From Pseudomonas sp. BN417 (GTDB lineage Bacteria; Pseudomonadota; Gammaproteobacteria; Pseudomonadales; Pseudomonadaceae): 64,000 nt of DNA. How positions within the stretch are numbered: the first letter of the stretch is position 1; each line of letters opens with the position of its first letter. The stretch is taken from contig NZ_SSOJ01000140.1 of assembly GCF_029871205.1 (NCBI RefSeq), positions 62,001-126,000 of the forward strand. Direction: 5' to 3'. The translations under genes were made by a program, and so were the position numbers. The notes under the pieces are model-generated. The model was not told the DNA's origin and searched no databases. It worked only from the letters and a program-made list of their open reading frames with translations. Shown in pieces: positions 47,012 through 55,876 of this stretch.

Positions 47012-47938
47012 TCAGGCTTCGGCGCGTACGCGGTCGCGGATCACTTCCAGCTCGGGGCTCGGAGCCTTCTGCAGTTGGAAGCTGAACTCGATCTCGGCGA
47101 AGCGGCCGTCGACGCCACGAGCCTTGGCCGCGGCGGCGTCCTCGTTGAAGTTGATCTCACCCACCAGACCATCACGGGTGGCGTAGGCGAAGTCGTCCCA
47201 CAGGTACTCGTCGCCCGACAGGTTGATCTGGGTGGTCAGGTGGCGATAACCCTGCGCGGAGATGAAGAAGTGGATGTGCGCCGGACGGTTGCCGTGGCGG
47301 CCCAGCAGGTTCAGCACTTCCTGGGTGGTGCCATCGGGCGGGCAGCCGTAGCCGGACGGCACGATGCTACGGGCGCGGTAGCGGCCTTCGCTATCGGTGA
47401 TGATGCGACGGCGCAGGTTGTAATCCGACTGGGTGGTGTCGAAGTAGGAGTAGGTGCCCTTGGTGTTGGCGTGCCACAGGTCGACGGTGGCACCAGCGAT
47501 GGGCTGGCCGTCGGTGTCCAGCACACGACCTTCGAGGAACATCACGGTGCCCGGGTCGGTGCCGTCGTCCATGCGGGTCTCGCCTTCGGAGAGCGGCGCG
47601 CCGGCCACGTAGAGCGGGCCTTCGATGGTGCGCGGGGTGCCGCCGGACAGGCCAGCCTGCTCGTCCTGGGCATCCAGCAGCAGGTCGAGGTAGTGCTCCA
47701 GGCCCAGGCCAGCGACCAGCAGGCCGGCTTCGCCACGGGCGCCCATGCGGTTGAGGTAGTCCACCGCCTTCCAGAATTCCTCGGTGGTGACTTCCAGGTC
47801 TTCGATGATCTTCACGGTGTCGAGCAGGATGCGGTTGACCAGCTTCTTCATGCGCTGGCTGCCCTGGTCGTTGTTGAAGCCGCTGGCTTCCTGGAAGAAC
47901 TTCTGAACGTTTTCGGTGCTGGACAGTTTGATAGTCAT
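47012..47938 (-). CDS. catA: Catechol 1,2-dioxygenase
   Basis: A 308-residue intradiol dioxygenase that opens catechol to cis,cis-muconate. The non-haem Fe(III) ligands can be placed at Y163 (GTYSYFD), Y197 (SGYGCPPDG), H221 and H223 (RPAHIHFF). The N-terminal linker/dimer domain (residues about 1-100) is complete. Last gene of the leftward catB-C-A operon, about 40 bases after catC. Cofactor and residues are standard for the family. Confidence 0.95.
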   Translation of the reverse strand: MTIKLSSTENVQKFFQEASGFNNDQGSQRMKKLVNRILLDTVKIIEDLEVTTEEFWKAVDYLNRMGARGEAGLLVAGLGLEHYLDLLLDAQDEQAGLSGGTPRTIEGPLYVAGAPLSEGETRMDDGTDPGTVMFLEGRVLDTDGQPIAGATVDLWHANTKGTYSYFDTTQSDYNLRRRIITDSEGRYRARSIVPSGYGCPPDGTTQEVLNLLGRHGNRPAHIHFFISAQGYRHLTTQINLSGDEYLWDDFAYATRDGLVGEINFNEDAAAAKARGVDGRFAEIEFSFQLQKAPSPELEVIRDRVRAEA

Positions 47939-47977
47939 GTCTATTTCCTCATCTTGTTGTTATCGGGCGCGAAGCGA

Positions 47978-48268
47978 TCAGCGATCGTCTTCGTGAATCG
48001 ACGACGGGTGGCGGCAAAGGCCGTCGACCTCGATATCCATGTAGGGGAACAGTGGCAGCTGCATCAGGGTGTCGTGCAGCTCCTCGACGCTGTCGAGGTC
48101 GAACACGCTGTAGTTGGCGTAGTGCCCGGCGATGCGCCACAGGTGGCGCCACTTGCCCTCGCGCTGCAGGCGCTGGGCCAGCTCTTTCTCGTCGGCCTTG
48201 AGCTTGGCGGCCTTGGCCGGGTCCATGTCGACCGGAAGCTTCACGGTCATCTTCACGTGGAACAGCAT
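47978..48268 (-). CDS. catC: Muconolactone delta-isomerase
   Basis: A 96-residue enzyme with the usual start MLFHVKMTVKLP and the conserved WRHLWRIAGHYANYSVFDLDSVEELHDTLMQLPLFPYM. It converts muconolactone to beta-ketoadipate enol-lactone. The ATG at 48268 is chosen because it begins the conserved N-terminus; the in-frame extension overlaps catB. Confidence 0.95.
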   Translation of the reverse strand: MLFHVKMTVKLPVDMDPAKAAKLKADEKELAQRLQREGKWRHLWRIAGHYANYSVFDLDSVEELHDTLMQLPLFPYMDIEVDGLCRHPSSIHEDDR

Positions 48269-48284
48269 GGGTTGATTCTCCTCC

Positions 48285-49418
48285 TTACTTGCGGCGGAAG
48301 AACGCCAGGCGCTCTTCGTCCAGAGCCAGGCCGAGGCCCGGGGTACGCGGCACGTGAAGCTGGAAGTCACGGTACACCGGCGCTTCGCTGACGATTTCCT
48401 CGGTCAGCAGCAGCGGGCCGAACAGCTCGGTATGCCAGGTCAGTTGCTTGAGGGTGACGAAGGCGTGGGCCGACGCCAGGGTGCCAATCGAGCCTTCCAG
48501 CATGGTACCGCCGTACAGGGCGATACCGGCCGCCTCGGCGATCTGCGCGGTGCGCAGCACGGCACGCGGGCCGCCGTTCTTGGCGATCTTCAGGGCGAAG
48601 ATGCTGGCGGCGCCGTCGGCGGCCAGACTGAAGGCGTCCTCGACGCTTTCGATGGATTCGTCGGCCATGATCGGCGCCGGGCTACGCTGGTTCAGGCGTA
48701 CCTGGCCGGAACGGTTGATGCGCGAGATGGGCTGTTCGATCAGGTCGATACCGTTGTCGCCAAGGATGCGGCAGGCACGCAGGGCCACGGATTCGTCCCA
48801 GGCCTGGTTGACGTCGACGCGTACGCTGGCGTGGTCGCCCAGGGCCTTCTTGATGGCGATGACGTGGGCCAGGTCCTTGTTCACCTCGCCGGCGCCGATC
48901 TTCAGCTTGAAGATGCGATGGCGGCGGATTTCCAGCATGTGCTCGGCTTCGGCGATGTCCTTGGCGGTGTCGCCGCTGGCCAGGGTCCAGGCGACTTCCA
49001 GGCCGTCGCGCACGCGGCCACCGAGCAGCTCGCTGACCGGCAGGCCCAGGCGCTTGCCCTGGGCGTCCAGCAGTGCGCTTTCCAGGCCGGACTTGGCGAA
49101 GGTATTACCCTTGGCTGCCTTGTCGAGGCGCAGCATGGCGGCATTGATGTTGGCGGCGTCCTGGCCGATCAGCAGCGGACCGAGGTGGCTGTCGATGTTC
49201 TGCTTGATGCTCTCGGGGCTCTCGTTGCCGTACGCCAGGCCACCGATGGTGGTGGACTCGCCGAGGCCCTCGATGCCGTCGGAGCAGCGCAGGCGGATCA
49301 CCACCAGGGTCTGGTTCTGCATGGTGTGCATGGCCAGCTTGTGCGGGCGGATGGTCGGCAGGTCGACGATGATCGCCTCGACGCTTTCGATCAGGACTTG
49401 GCTCAATTCAATACCCAT
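48285..49418 (-). CDS. catB: Muconate cycloisomerase I
   Basis: A 377-residue enolase-superfamily enzyme that lactonises cis,cis-muconate. Motifs: KLKIGAG (catalytic Lys pair), VRVDVNQAWD, LIEQPI and MADESI (metal Asp/Glu residues), FALKIAKNGG. Start at 49418 (MGIELSQVLIESVE). First gene of the operon and divergent from catR, with the CatR dyad in between. Confidence 0.95.
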   Translation of the reverse strand: MGIELSQVLIESVEAIIVDLPTIRPHKLAMHTMQNQTLVVIRLRCSDGIEGLGESTTIGGLAYGNESPESIKQNIDSHLGPLLIGQDAANINAAMLRLDKAAKGNTFAKSGLESALLDAQGKRLGLPVSELLGGRVRDGLEVAWTLASGDTAKDIAEAEHMLEIRRHRIFKLKIGAGEVNKDLAHVIAIKKALGDHASVRVDVNQAWDESVALRACRILGDNGIDLIEQPISRINRSGQVRLNQRSPAPIMADESIESVEDAFSLAADGAASIFALKIAKNGGPRAVLRTAQIAEAAGIALYGGTMLEGSIGTLASAHAFVTLKQLTWHTELFGPLLLTEEIVSEAPVYRDFQLHVPRTPGLGLALDEERLAFFRRK

Positions 49419-49489
49419 CAGGTTCGTTTCATCTGGTCCCGATAGTGGCCGCGACAAACAACGGGGTCCAATATAGAGTTTGTCTAGCT

Positions 49490-49508
49490 CGATACCTCAC
49501 AGGTATCG
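49490..49508. promoter_or_regulatory. CatR binding site (dyad with T-N11-A)
   Basis: CGATACC-TCACA-GGTATCG is a perfect 7-bp dyad containing the LysR-type T-N11-A pattern. It lies 34 bases upstream of the catR ATG and 72 bases upstream of catB, where a recognition site for muconate-responsive CatR is expected. Confidence 0.8.
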
Positions 49509-49541
49509 AAAGTCTGCAACGCCAAACACCCGGGAGACTCC

Positions 49542-50426
49542 ATGGAGCTTCGCCACCTGCGCTACTTCCAGGCGCTTGCCGAAACCCTCAATTTCACCCG
49601 CGCCGCGGAACGCCTGCATATCGCCCAGCCGCCGCTGAGCCGGCAGATCCAGCAGCTGGAGGACGAACTGGGCGTGGCCCTGCTTGAGCGTGGCCGGCCC
49701 CTGCGTCTGACCGAGGCCGGACGCTTTTTCCACGAGCACTCCAGCACGCTCCTCGAGCAGCTGGCGAAGGTCTGTGACAATACCCGCCGCATTGGTTCGG
49801 GGGAGAAAGCCTGGCTGGGCATCGGTTTCGCCCCCTCCACGCTCTACGGCGTGCTGCCCGACCTGATCCGCCGCCTGCGCAGCGATGCGGGCCTGGAACT
49901 GGGTCTTTCGGAAATGACCACCCTGCAACAGGTGGACTCGCTCAAGGCCGGGCGTATCGATGTCGGCTTCGGGCGCATCCATATCAACGACCCGGCCATC
50001 CAGCAGGAGGTGCTCACCCTCGACCCGCTGGTGGCCGCCCTCCCCGCCGGCCACCCGCTGCTGCCCGGCCCGGTGAGCCTCACGGACCTGGCCCAGGAAC
50101 CCTTCGTGCTCTATCCCGGCAACCCGCGACCGAGCTATGCCGACCATGTGCTGGCGCTGTTCGCCGCCTACGGCCTGCAGATCGAGGTGGCGCAGTGGAC
50201 CAACGAACTGCAGACCGCCATCGGCCTGGTGGCCGCCGGCATCGGCATCACCCTGGTGCCCGCCTCGGTGCAGGTGCTGCACCGCGTCGACATCGGCTAC
50301 GCCACCCTGCAGGAAGCCCAGGCCACCTCCCCCATCATCATCAGCCGCCGGGTGGGCGAGGCTTCACCGGCGCTGACCCACTGCCTGGCACTGATCGAGG
50401 AGTTGTCGGAGGGGCGGATTGGCTGA
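49542..50426 (+). CDS. catR: LysR-family regulator of catechol degradation
   Basis: A 294-residue LTTR. HTH at residues about 1-60 (MELRHLRYFQALAETLNFTRAAERLHIAQPPLSRQIQQLE), effector domain from about 90 with LGIGFAPSTLYGVLP. Sequence and divergent position to catBCA identify CatR, which activates on cis,cis-muconate. Only 123 bases separate the two starts. Confidence 0.9.
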   Translation: MELRHLRYFQALAETLNFTRAAERLHIAQPPLSRQIQQLEDELGVALLERGRPLRLTEAGRFFHEHSSTLLEQLAKVCDNTRRIGSGEKAWLGIGFAPSTLYGVLPDLIRRLRSDAGLELGLSEMTTLQQVDSLKAGRIDVGFGRIHINDPAIQQEVLTLDPLVAALPAGHPLLPGPVSLTDLAQEPFVLYPGNPRPSYADHVLALFAAYGLQIEVAQWTNELQTAIGLVAAGIGITLVPASVQVLHRVDIGYATLQEAQATSPIIISRRVGEASPALTHCLALIEELSEGRIG

Positions 50427-50458
50427 AAAGCGGACACACCCCCCATTCTTGGCACGTT

Positions 50459-50529
50459 CGTAGGATGGGTCGGGCGGCGATCCGCGAGCCTGCGATACCC
50501 ATCAATCAGCCCCGCATGGGTTTCGTACC
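50459..50529. repeat. Damaged GTAGGATGGGT-type element
   Basis: The left part GTAGGATGGGTCGGGCGGCG and GCGATACCCATC are intact and nearly identical to 9447-9500; the right arm is degraded (CGCATGGGTTTCGTACCT). Confidence 0.7.
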
Positions 50530-50567
50530 TCAGCGGCCCCCACAGAAAAGCGGTCACCCAATCGAAC

Positions 50568-50600
50568 AAAAAAAGGCCCGCAAAGGAGTGGAACGGGCCG
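50568..50600 (-). terminator. Terminator after the NIPSNAP gene
   Basis: On the minus strand CGGCCCGTT...GCGGGCC followed by seven T, 23 bases after the stop. Confidence 0.8.
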
Positions 50601-50622
50601 AGGTAAAGCGTGAAAAAAGCCG

Positions 50623-51246
50623 CTACTGCAACGGCGAAAACTTCGCCGGCAGGTAGACGGTGGAATGCATCTCGCGCAGCTGCGGCCCGGAGTTTTCCGG
50701 CGGCCAGACGCCGTCCTCGACGGCCCGCGTGCGCACGTCGAGGCGCCGCTCCAGGCTGGCGTAGGGCCAGATGTGCAGGTAGCGCGGCGTGCGCCCGTCG
50801 GTGGCGTAGAAGGCGGCATACACCTGTGAATAAGCGTCACCGGTGCGCGGCCCGACGGCCTTCTTCCAGCCGTCCAGCGTGGGCGTCAGGCCGGACGGGA
50901 TCAGGTTGTATTCCCGCAGTTCGTAGAAGGGCCCGTGGGCGCCGGGCGCCAGGGGCTCGAGGAAGGGAAAGAGGCTGTAGTTCTCCACCTTCATGTCGAG
51001 CATGAATTCCTCGATGCCGAAGGCATCCCGCGCCAGCAGGTAGCGCTCACGCTCGGTCTGGCGCGCATTCTCGTCGCTGAAGCCGCGCAGCACGGCGACC
51101 TGGTTCAGCGGACCGATCTCCGAAGCCCAGCAGCCCACCAGGGCGCAGCCCGGCGCCGCTTCGGCCAGAGTCGATTCGAGGCGCGCCAAGGCCGCGGCCG
51201 GGGTGCGCACCCGCAGGGTAAAGGTGATGAGTTCGTAGAGTCGCAT
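50623..51246 (-). CDS. Two-domain NIPSNAP-family protein
   Basis: A 207-residue protein of two ferredoxin-like NIPSNAP halves: residues about 1-100 (MRLYELITFTLRVRTPAAALARLE, CALVGCWASEIGPLNQVAVLRGF) and about 107-207 (YELREYNLIPSGLTPTLDGWKKAV, YLHIWPYASLERRLDVR). Members bind small hydrophobic or aromatic molecules; no enzymatic residues are recognised. It lies 51 bases after an OprD porin gene at the tail of the indole-acetate cluster, so a role in handling an indolic intermediate is possible. Confidence 0.75.
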   Translation of the reverse strand: MRLYELITFTLRVRTPAAALARLESTLAEAAPGCALVGCWASEIGPLNQVAVLRGFSDENARQTERERYLLARDAFGIEEFMLDMKVENYSLFPFLEPLAPGAHGPFYELREYNLIPSGLTPTLDGWKKAVGPRTGDAYSQVYAAFYATDGRTPRYLHIWPYASLERRLDVRTRAVEDGVWPPENSGPQLREMHSTVYLPAKFSPLQ

Positions 51247-51297
51247 CGGGTCTCGCTGCCAAAGTGGGCCGGCCGCTGCGGGCCGGCCATGGATGGG

Positions 51298-52575
51298 TCA
51301 GAACTTGAAGGTGTAGGTGGTGATCAGGCGGTTCTCCTGATAATCCGGGCCCGAGGCAGTGCCAGTGCCGAAACGGGTCTTGACGTCGATGTTGCGCCAC
51401 TCCAAGCCGACGCCCTTGAGCGGTCCGCTCTGCACCACATAGCTGAGGAAGAAGTTGCGTTCGCTCTCGACGTTCTGGTCCAGGGCGTTGTTGCCACGGT
51501 CGATGCCGGTGCCGCGCAGGTAGCGGGTCATCAGCTTGAGGCCGGGCACGCCATAGGCGGCGAAGTCGAGGTCGTAGCGCAGCTGCCAGGAACTCTCGTT
51601 GGGCTTGATGAAGCCGACGGTGGACCAGTTCACCAGGTAGGGCTGCGGCGCGAACCCGTTCAGCGTCGGGAAGACGCTCTCGCCGAGCATGCGCTGGTAG
51701 CCGACGCCGATGGCGTGGGGGCCCTTGCGCAGCGTAGTCATGGCGCCGTAGGAGTGGTTGTCGATATCGCCGTAGAGTGCCCGGCCGTCTTCGCTGTTGT
51801 CGAAGTAGCGCAGGTCGGTCTTCAGGCCATAGCCACTGCCCAGATCGGCGGTATGGGTGAGGCCGGCGTAATGCTGCTGGTAGATGTCTTCCAACTGGCC
51901 GTAGAAATAGCTGGCGGTCAGCGCAGGGCTGAAAGCGTAGGTGGCGCCACCGAAGTTCAGGCCATCGCTGCGGCGCTTGATGTCCGGCCCGTTGAACAGG
52001 TACATCTTCTCGCGACCGGACGATTCGCGGCTGCTGATCTCGGTGAAGCGCCCGGCCGTGAGGGTGAGCTTGTCCACCTCGCGGGATTCCAGCAGGAAGC
52101 CGTGGAAGGTGGTGATCAGCTGTCGGGTGTCGTCGTAGAAGGCCACCGGCAGCATCGGGCGGTGCTCGCCCACTTTCAGCTCGGTCTTCGAATAACGCAC
52201 CTTGCCGGTCAGCGCGGCGCGGCCATATTCATGGGCCTGCTCACCCTTGCTGTCATCGTAGGGAATGATGGTGTCCGGGCCACGGCCACCACCCCCATCG
52301 AGGCGAAAGGCATATTGCCCGGAAAGATCGAGCCCGAACTGCAAAGTGCCTTCTGTATATCCGGAGATGGCGCGGAAGTCGAATCCCTGGGTCCAACTTC
52401 CGAGACGCGACTTGGGTGCATCATCCTGCTTGAAGTCGCGATCGATATAGAAGTTGCGCAGGCCAAGGCTGATCTGCCGATCCTTCACGAAGTCCGCCTG
52501 GGCGGAAATCGGCATGAGCATCCCCATCAGGCCCGCGGCAGCTACACCGCTGGCCAGCCAGCTTTTATGGAACAT
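51298..52575 (-). CDS. OprD-family outer-membrane porin
   Basis: A 425-residue barrel, signal peptide to about PISAQADFV, then the OprD start FVKDRQISLGLRNFYIDRDF. The family segment [35 protein letters not shown] and the terminal YQENRLITTYTFKF follow. Second OprD-type porin in the window, about 30% different in wording from the one at 44481. Downstream of the iac genes in the same direction, but with a 401-base gap, so it may have its own promoter. Likely uptake channel for the cluster's substrate. Confidence 0.87.
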   Translation of the reverse strand: MFHKSWLASGVAAAGLMGMLMPISAQADFVKDRQISLGLRNFYIDRDFKQDDAPKSRLGSWTQGFDFRAISGYTEGTLQFGLDLSGQYAFRLDGGGGRGPDTIIPYDDSKGEQAHEYGRAALTGKVRYSKTELKVGEHRPMLPVAFYDDTRQLITTFHGFLLESREVDKLTLTAGRFTEISSRESSGREKMYLFNGPDIKRRSDGLNFGGATYAFSPALTASYFYGQLEDIYQQHYAGLTHTADLGSGYGLKTDLRYFDNSEDGRALYGDIDNHSYGAMTTLRKGPHAIGVGYQRMLGESVFPTLNGFAPQPYLVNWSTVGFIKPNESSWQLRYDLDFAAYGVPGLKLMTRYLRGTGIDRGNNALDQNVESERNFFLSYVVQSGPLKGVGLEWRNIDVKTRFGTGTASGPDYQENRLITTYTFKF

Positions 52576-52831
52576 GGACGTGATCCTTTCTTACATGTGC
52601 ACGCGAGGCACATTTAGTGGGAGCGGATTAATTGGCAAGAAGTGCAACTTCGGCAGTTAATCCACCTATTGTTTTTATGACCACTTACTGCAAAAAGGTC
52701 GTAGCAAGGCCCGCCACCCGAACATGTACGGGCGCCCTCGATTTCTAGTTATGGGTACAGCTTGATAACCGGATGAAATACGACCTCATCCGATATTCCG
52801 GATTAGCTCCGAAATTTCTTTCAACACCGTC

Positions 52832-52864
52832 CGTTGGGCTTCGCGTAGCTCAGCCACAACCTAC
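52832..52864. repeat. CGTTGGGCTTCGC...GCTCAGCCACAACCTAC repeat fragment
   Basis: Second copy of the fragment at 29926-29959; they differ at the central GTA/TGA. The flanking 52576-52976 gap otherwise holds a CGGATGA/TCATCCG stem (52770-52792) and a REP pair, with no gene. Confidence 0.6.
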
Positions 52865-52874
52865 AAAAGCTCGC

Positions 52875-52952
52875 CGTAGGAGCCAGCTCGCTGGCGAACA
52901 CCCCCGCGACGAACTTTCGCGAGCAAGGACTCGGCGCCCCCCTCGCTCCTAC
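52875..52952. repeat. TAGGAGCNAGCTCGCT-type REP element, diverged copy
   Basis: CGTAGGAGCCAGCTCGCTGGCGAAC faces TTCGCGAGC...CCTCGCTCCTAC. The right unit is interrupted by AAGGACTCGGCGCC. Related to 33717-33782. Confidence 0.75.
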
Positions 52953-52976
52953 AAGAACCCAGCCCACCAACCCGGC

Positions 52977-53477
52977 TCAGCAAGCCGAGCGGGAGGCATC
53001 CCCCAGGCGGTGGTAGGCGCGGTTGAAATACACCAGGCCTTCCTGGCTCTTGCCGTGGCGGATGCCCAGCACTTCGCAATAGAAGATGGTGTGGGAGCCC
53101 ACTTCATGGGCCTGGGCGATGCGGCAGTCGAAGCTCACCAGGGCGTCGTCGAGCATTGGCGCGCCGCTCTCCAGGGTGTTCCAGCTGGCGCTGGCGAAGC
53201 GCTGCTCGGAATCCAGCTCGCGGTTGGCGAACACGGCGGAAATCTCCTTCAGCTCGGCGGTCAGCACGTTCACGCTGAGCACGCCGTTCTGCTTGAAATG
53301 ACCATTGGCGAACGAAGAGCGGTTCATGCAGACCAGCAGCGTCGGCGGCTGGTCGGTGACGCTGCATACCGCCGAGGCGGTGAAGCCCCAGCGGCCGGCG
53401 GCGCCATCGGTGGTGATGACCGAAACGGCGCCGCCCAGCAGCGCCATGGCATTACGGAATCCAGTGGTATCGACCAT
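52977..53477 (-). CDS. iacG: Flavin reductase-like protein of the iac pathway
   Basis: A 166-residue flavin reductase-like (FMN-binding split barrel) protein: MALLGGAVSVITTDGAAGRWGFTASAVCSVTDQPPTLLVCMNRSSF (residues about 9-55) and FFCEVLGIRHGKSQEGLVYFNRAYHRL at the end. In iac clusters it supplies reduced flavin, probably to the IacA monooxygenase. Preceded by GAGGGG. Last of the compact iac block, 18 bases after iacF. Confidence 0.85.
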   Translation of the reverse strand: MVDTTGFRNAMALLGGAVSVITTDGAAGRWGFTASAVCSVTDQPPTLLVCMNRSSFANGHFKQNGVLSVNVLTAELKEISAVFANRELDSEQRFASASWNTLESGAPMLDDALVSFDCRIAQAHEVGSHTIFYCEVLGIRHGKSQEGLVYFNRAYHRLGDASRSAC

Positions 53478-53495
53478 GGTCTTGCCCCTCTGCTG

Positions 53496-54455
53496 TCAGA
53501 TGTCCAGCACCAGTTTTTTCGATTTGGCTCGCGAGCAGCAGACCAGGATCTGGTCGTTGGCGGCCTTCTCTTCATCGGTCAGGTAGACGTCGCGGTGGTC
53601 CGGTTCGCCTTCCAGTACATCGCACAGGCAGGTGCCGCAGACGCCCTGCTCGCAGGAAATCTCGATCTTGATGCCGACACCGGCCAGGGCGTCGACGATG
53701 CTCTGGCCCTCGGCCACCTGCACGGTCTTGCCGCTGCGCTCAGCCACGACTTCGAAGCTGTCGCCGCTGGCGTCCACTTCCACCTGGAAGTATTCGCGGT
53801 GGATGTGGTCCTCGGCGTAGCCGGCCTTGCGGGCCTCACTGATCACCCAGTCCATGAACCCGGCCGGGCCGCAGACGTAGACGTGCACGCCTTCGGCGGG
53901 CTGGCCGAGCACGGCGGGCAGGTCGAGTTTCTGCGCGGCGTCTTCGTCATCGAAGTGGGTACGCACGCAAGCGGAGAACTCGGCGCCTTCCAGCTCTTCG
54001 AGGAAGGCGGTGCGGCTGCGCGAACGACCGCAGTAGTGCAGCTCGAAGGGGCTGTCCTGGGCCGTCAGCTGGTGGGCCATGGCGATCATCGGGGTAATGC
54101 CGATGCCGCCGCCGATGAGGATCGAGCGGTTGGCGCCGGCGGCCAGCGGAAACAGGTTGCGCGGTGCACCGATGGCCACCTCGCTGCCTTCCTGCAGCAG
54201 TTCGTGGACCGCCACCGAACCGCCACGGGAGGCCGGATCACGCAGCACGCCCAGGCGGTAGACGGCGGCGTTGGCCGGATCGCCGCACAGGGAGTACTGC
54301 CGCACCAGGCCGGGTTTCAGGTGGATGTCCACATGGGCGCCGGCCTCGAACGCCGGCAGGGGTTTGCCCGAAGGATCGGCGAGGTCGAGGATCACCACAC
54401 CCTCGCCCTGCTCCACCCGCTTGCGGACCACCAGATTCAACACTTGCTCACTCAT
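53496..54455 (-). CDS. iacF: Ferredoxin reductase of the iac Rieske oxygenase
   Basis: A 319-residue VanB/phthalate dioxygenase reductase-type protein: FMN/FAD domain (PGLVRQYSLCGDP), NAD domain (RSILIGGGIGITPMIAMA, VYVCGPAGFMDWV) and C-terminal plant-type ferredoxin with C268, C273, C276 and C306 (SCEQGVCGTC). It delivers electrons from NAD(P)H to the IacCD oxygenase. ATG at 54455 begins MSEQVLNLVVRKR. The 100-base gap to iacE contains two small hairpins. Confidence 0.85.
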   Translation of the reverse strand: MSEQVLNLVVRKRVEQGEGVVILDLADPSGKPLPAFEAGAHVDIHLKPGLVRQYSLCGDPANAAVYRLGVLRDPASRGGSVAVHELLQEGSEVAIGAPRNLFPLAAGANRSILIGGGIGITPMIAMAHQLTAQDSPFELHYCGRSRSRTAFLEELEGAEFSACVRTHFDDEDAAQKLDLPAVLGQPAEGVHVYVCGPAGFMDWVISEARKAGYAEDHIHREYFQVEVDASGDSFEVVAERSGKTVQVAEGQSIVDALAGVGIKIEISCEQGVCGTCLCDVLEGEPDHRDVYLTDEEKAANDQILVCCSRAKSKKLVLDI

Positions 54456-54555
54456 ACCGGCCTTCCCGCACCTTTCGAGGTGCTGATTGTTTTCGTTCGT
54501 TGTTACTGGCCGCGCGGCACGCACGCGCGGCGTTGTTTCTTCACATCTGGCTTGG

Positions 54556-55296
54556 TCAACGCATAAAGAGGCCGCCATTCACATCCCAGGTCGCCCCGGT
54601 GGTGAAGTAGGCTTCCGGACGCGCCAGTTGCACGATCAGGTCGCCGAGGAAGTCGGCATCGCCCAGGCGCTTGACCGGGATATTGGCGAGCAGCCCTTCC
54701 ATGCGCTCCGCCGGCACAGCGGCGCGAACGGCGGGCGACTCGATCGGCCCCGGCGCGATGGCGTTGACGGTGACGCCGCCCGCCGCCAGCTCCTTGGCGA
54801 ATATCTTGGTCAGGGTGACGATGGCGCCCTTGGACGCGGCGTAGTGCGCGCCGGTGGCGGTGCCGCCGTTCTGCCCGGCCAGGGAGGCCATGTTGACGAT
54901 CCGCCCGTAGCCGGCCGCCGCCATGTGCGCGCCGAACACCTGGCAGCCGACGAAGACGCTGCGGGTGTTCAGGCTCAGGACGCGGTCGAATTCCTCGGGG
55001 CTGATCTGCATCACAGGCGTGGTCATGGTCATGGCGGCGTTGTTCACCGCCACGTGCAGGGCGCCGAAGCGCTCCACCACTGCCGCCAGGGCCGCCTCGA
55101 AGTCGGCCTTGCTGGCCACGTCGAGTTTCAGCGCCAGGCTGCGCTGGCCACTCGGGTCGAGCCGGTCGGCGGCGGCCTGGGCACGCCCCAGGGACAGGTC
55201 GGTGATCGCCACCGCGTAGCCGGCAGCGAACAGCCGGCCGGCGATGGCGAGGCCCAGCCCCTGGGCGGCTCCGGTTACCAGTGCTACCTGGGTCAT
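54556..55296 (-). CDS. iacE: Short-chain dehydrogenase of the iac pathway
   Basis: A 246-residue SDR: TGAAQGLGLAIAGRLFA (NAD(P) site), VNNAAMT, active-site Ser in NMASLAGQNGG and HYAASKGAI. In characterised iac systems IacE acts early, on an oxidised indole-acetate intermediate. As the only unassigned SDR near the ring-hydroxylating genes it could also be read as a diol dehydrogenase, but its place inside the iac block favours iacE. Follows iacD by 10 bases. Confidence 0.8.
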   Translation of the reverse strand: MTQVALVTGAAQGLGLAIAGRLFAAGYAVAITDLSLGRAQAAADRLDPSGQRSLALKLDVASKADFEAALAAVVERFGALHVAVNNAAMTMTTPVMQISPEEFDRVLSLNTRSVFVGCQVFGAHMAAAGYGRIVNMASLAGQNGGTATGAHYAASKGAIVTLTKIFAKELAAGGVTVNAIAPGPIESPAVRAAVPAERMEGLLANIPVKRLGDADFLGDLIVQLARPEAYFTTGATWDVNGGLFMR

Positions 55297-55306
55297 GGCG
55301 CGGTCC

Positions 55307-55783
55307 TCAGAGGATGTAGCCGATACCCGCCAGGGTGTCGGTGGAGTTAATGAGCTGGATCAGCTTGCGCTGGATCTTGAAGCACTCGCCTTCGCGCTTG
55401 AGCTGGAAGGTGATGTCGGCGGTGTAGTGTTTGAGCACGTCCTTGCGGAACTCGCGCAGGTTCTGTGCGCAGCGCACGGTGACCACGCCGTCTTCCTCAC
55501 CCAGCACGCGGAAGCGCGACAGGGCGCGTACGGTGCGGGCGCGCGGGCTGGTGGAGATGGACTCGCCGCCGATCAGGCGCTGCACGCGCAGTTGGCGCAT
55601 GTGGTGATCGTCGTAGGCGTAGTTCAGAGTGTTCTCGAAGTCGGTCTCGTTGGGATCGATCGGGATAATGTAGCTGCCCTTGTCGGTCCACAGGTTCAGC
55701 CAGGCGTCGAAGTCGCCGTGGTCGAGCATGTCCGCTTCCTGCCAGATGAAGGCGCTGACGTGGTTGAGCAATTCAAGGTTCAT
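55307..55783 (-). CDS. iacD: Ring-hydroxylating oxygenase small subunit of the iac pathway
   Basis: A 158-residue beta subunit (SnoaL-like cone): LNHVSAFIWQEADMLDHGDFDAWLNLWTDKGSYIIPIDP, HHMRQLRVQRLIGGESISTSPRARTVRALSRFRV, FKIQRKLIQLINSTDTLAG. Partner of IacC. Unlike antA/antB, it is separated from its large-subunit gene by 93 bases. Confidence 0.85.
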   Translation of the reverse strand: MNLELLNHVSAFIWQEADMLDHGDFDAWLNLWTDKGSYIIPIDPNETDFENTLNYAYDDHHMRQLRVQRLIGGESISTSPRARTVRALSRFRVLGEEDGVVTVRCAQNLREFRKDVLKHYTADITFQLKREGECFKIQRKLIQLINSTDTLAGIGYIL

Positions 55784-55829
55784 GGTTCGTCTCTCAAATA
55801 GTGCGTTGCGTGGCGACGCCATCCTTTTC

Positions 55830-55853
55830 CCTTCTCCCGCTTGCGGGAGAAGG
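55830..55853 (-). terminator. Hairpin between iacC and iacD
   Basis: CCTTCTCCCGC-TT-GCGGGAGAAGG, a near-perfect 11-bp stem of a common repeat type. No T-run on the minus strand, so more likely an RNA-processing or attenuating element. Confidence 0.55.
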
Positions 55854-55876
55854 TGGCGCGAAGCGCCGGATGAGGG

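Noticed and set aside
52600-52640. Sigma-54 promoter near TTGGCAAGAAGTGCAAC
   Set aside because: GG and GC are 8 bases apart instead of 10, and the direction is away from the porin gene.
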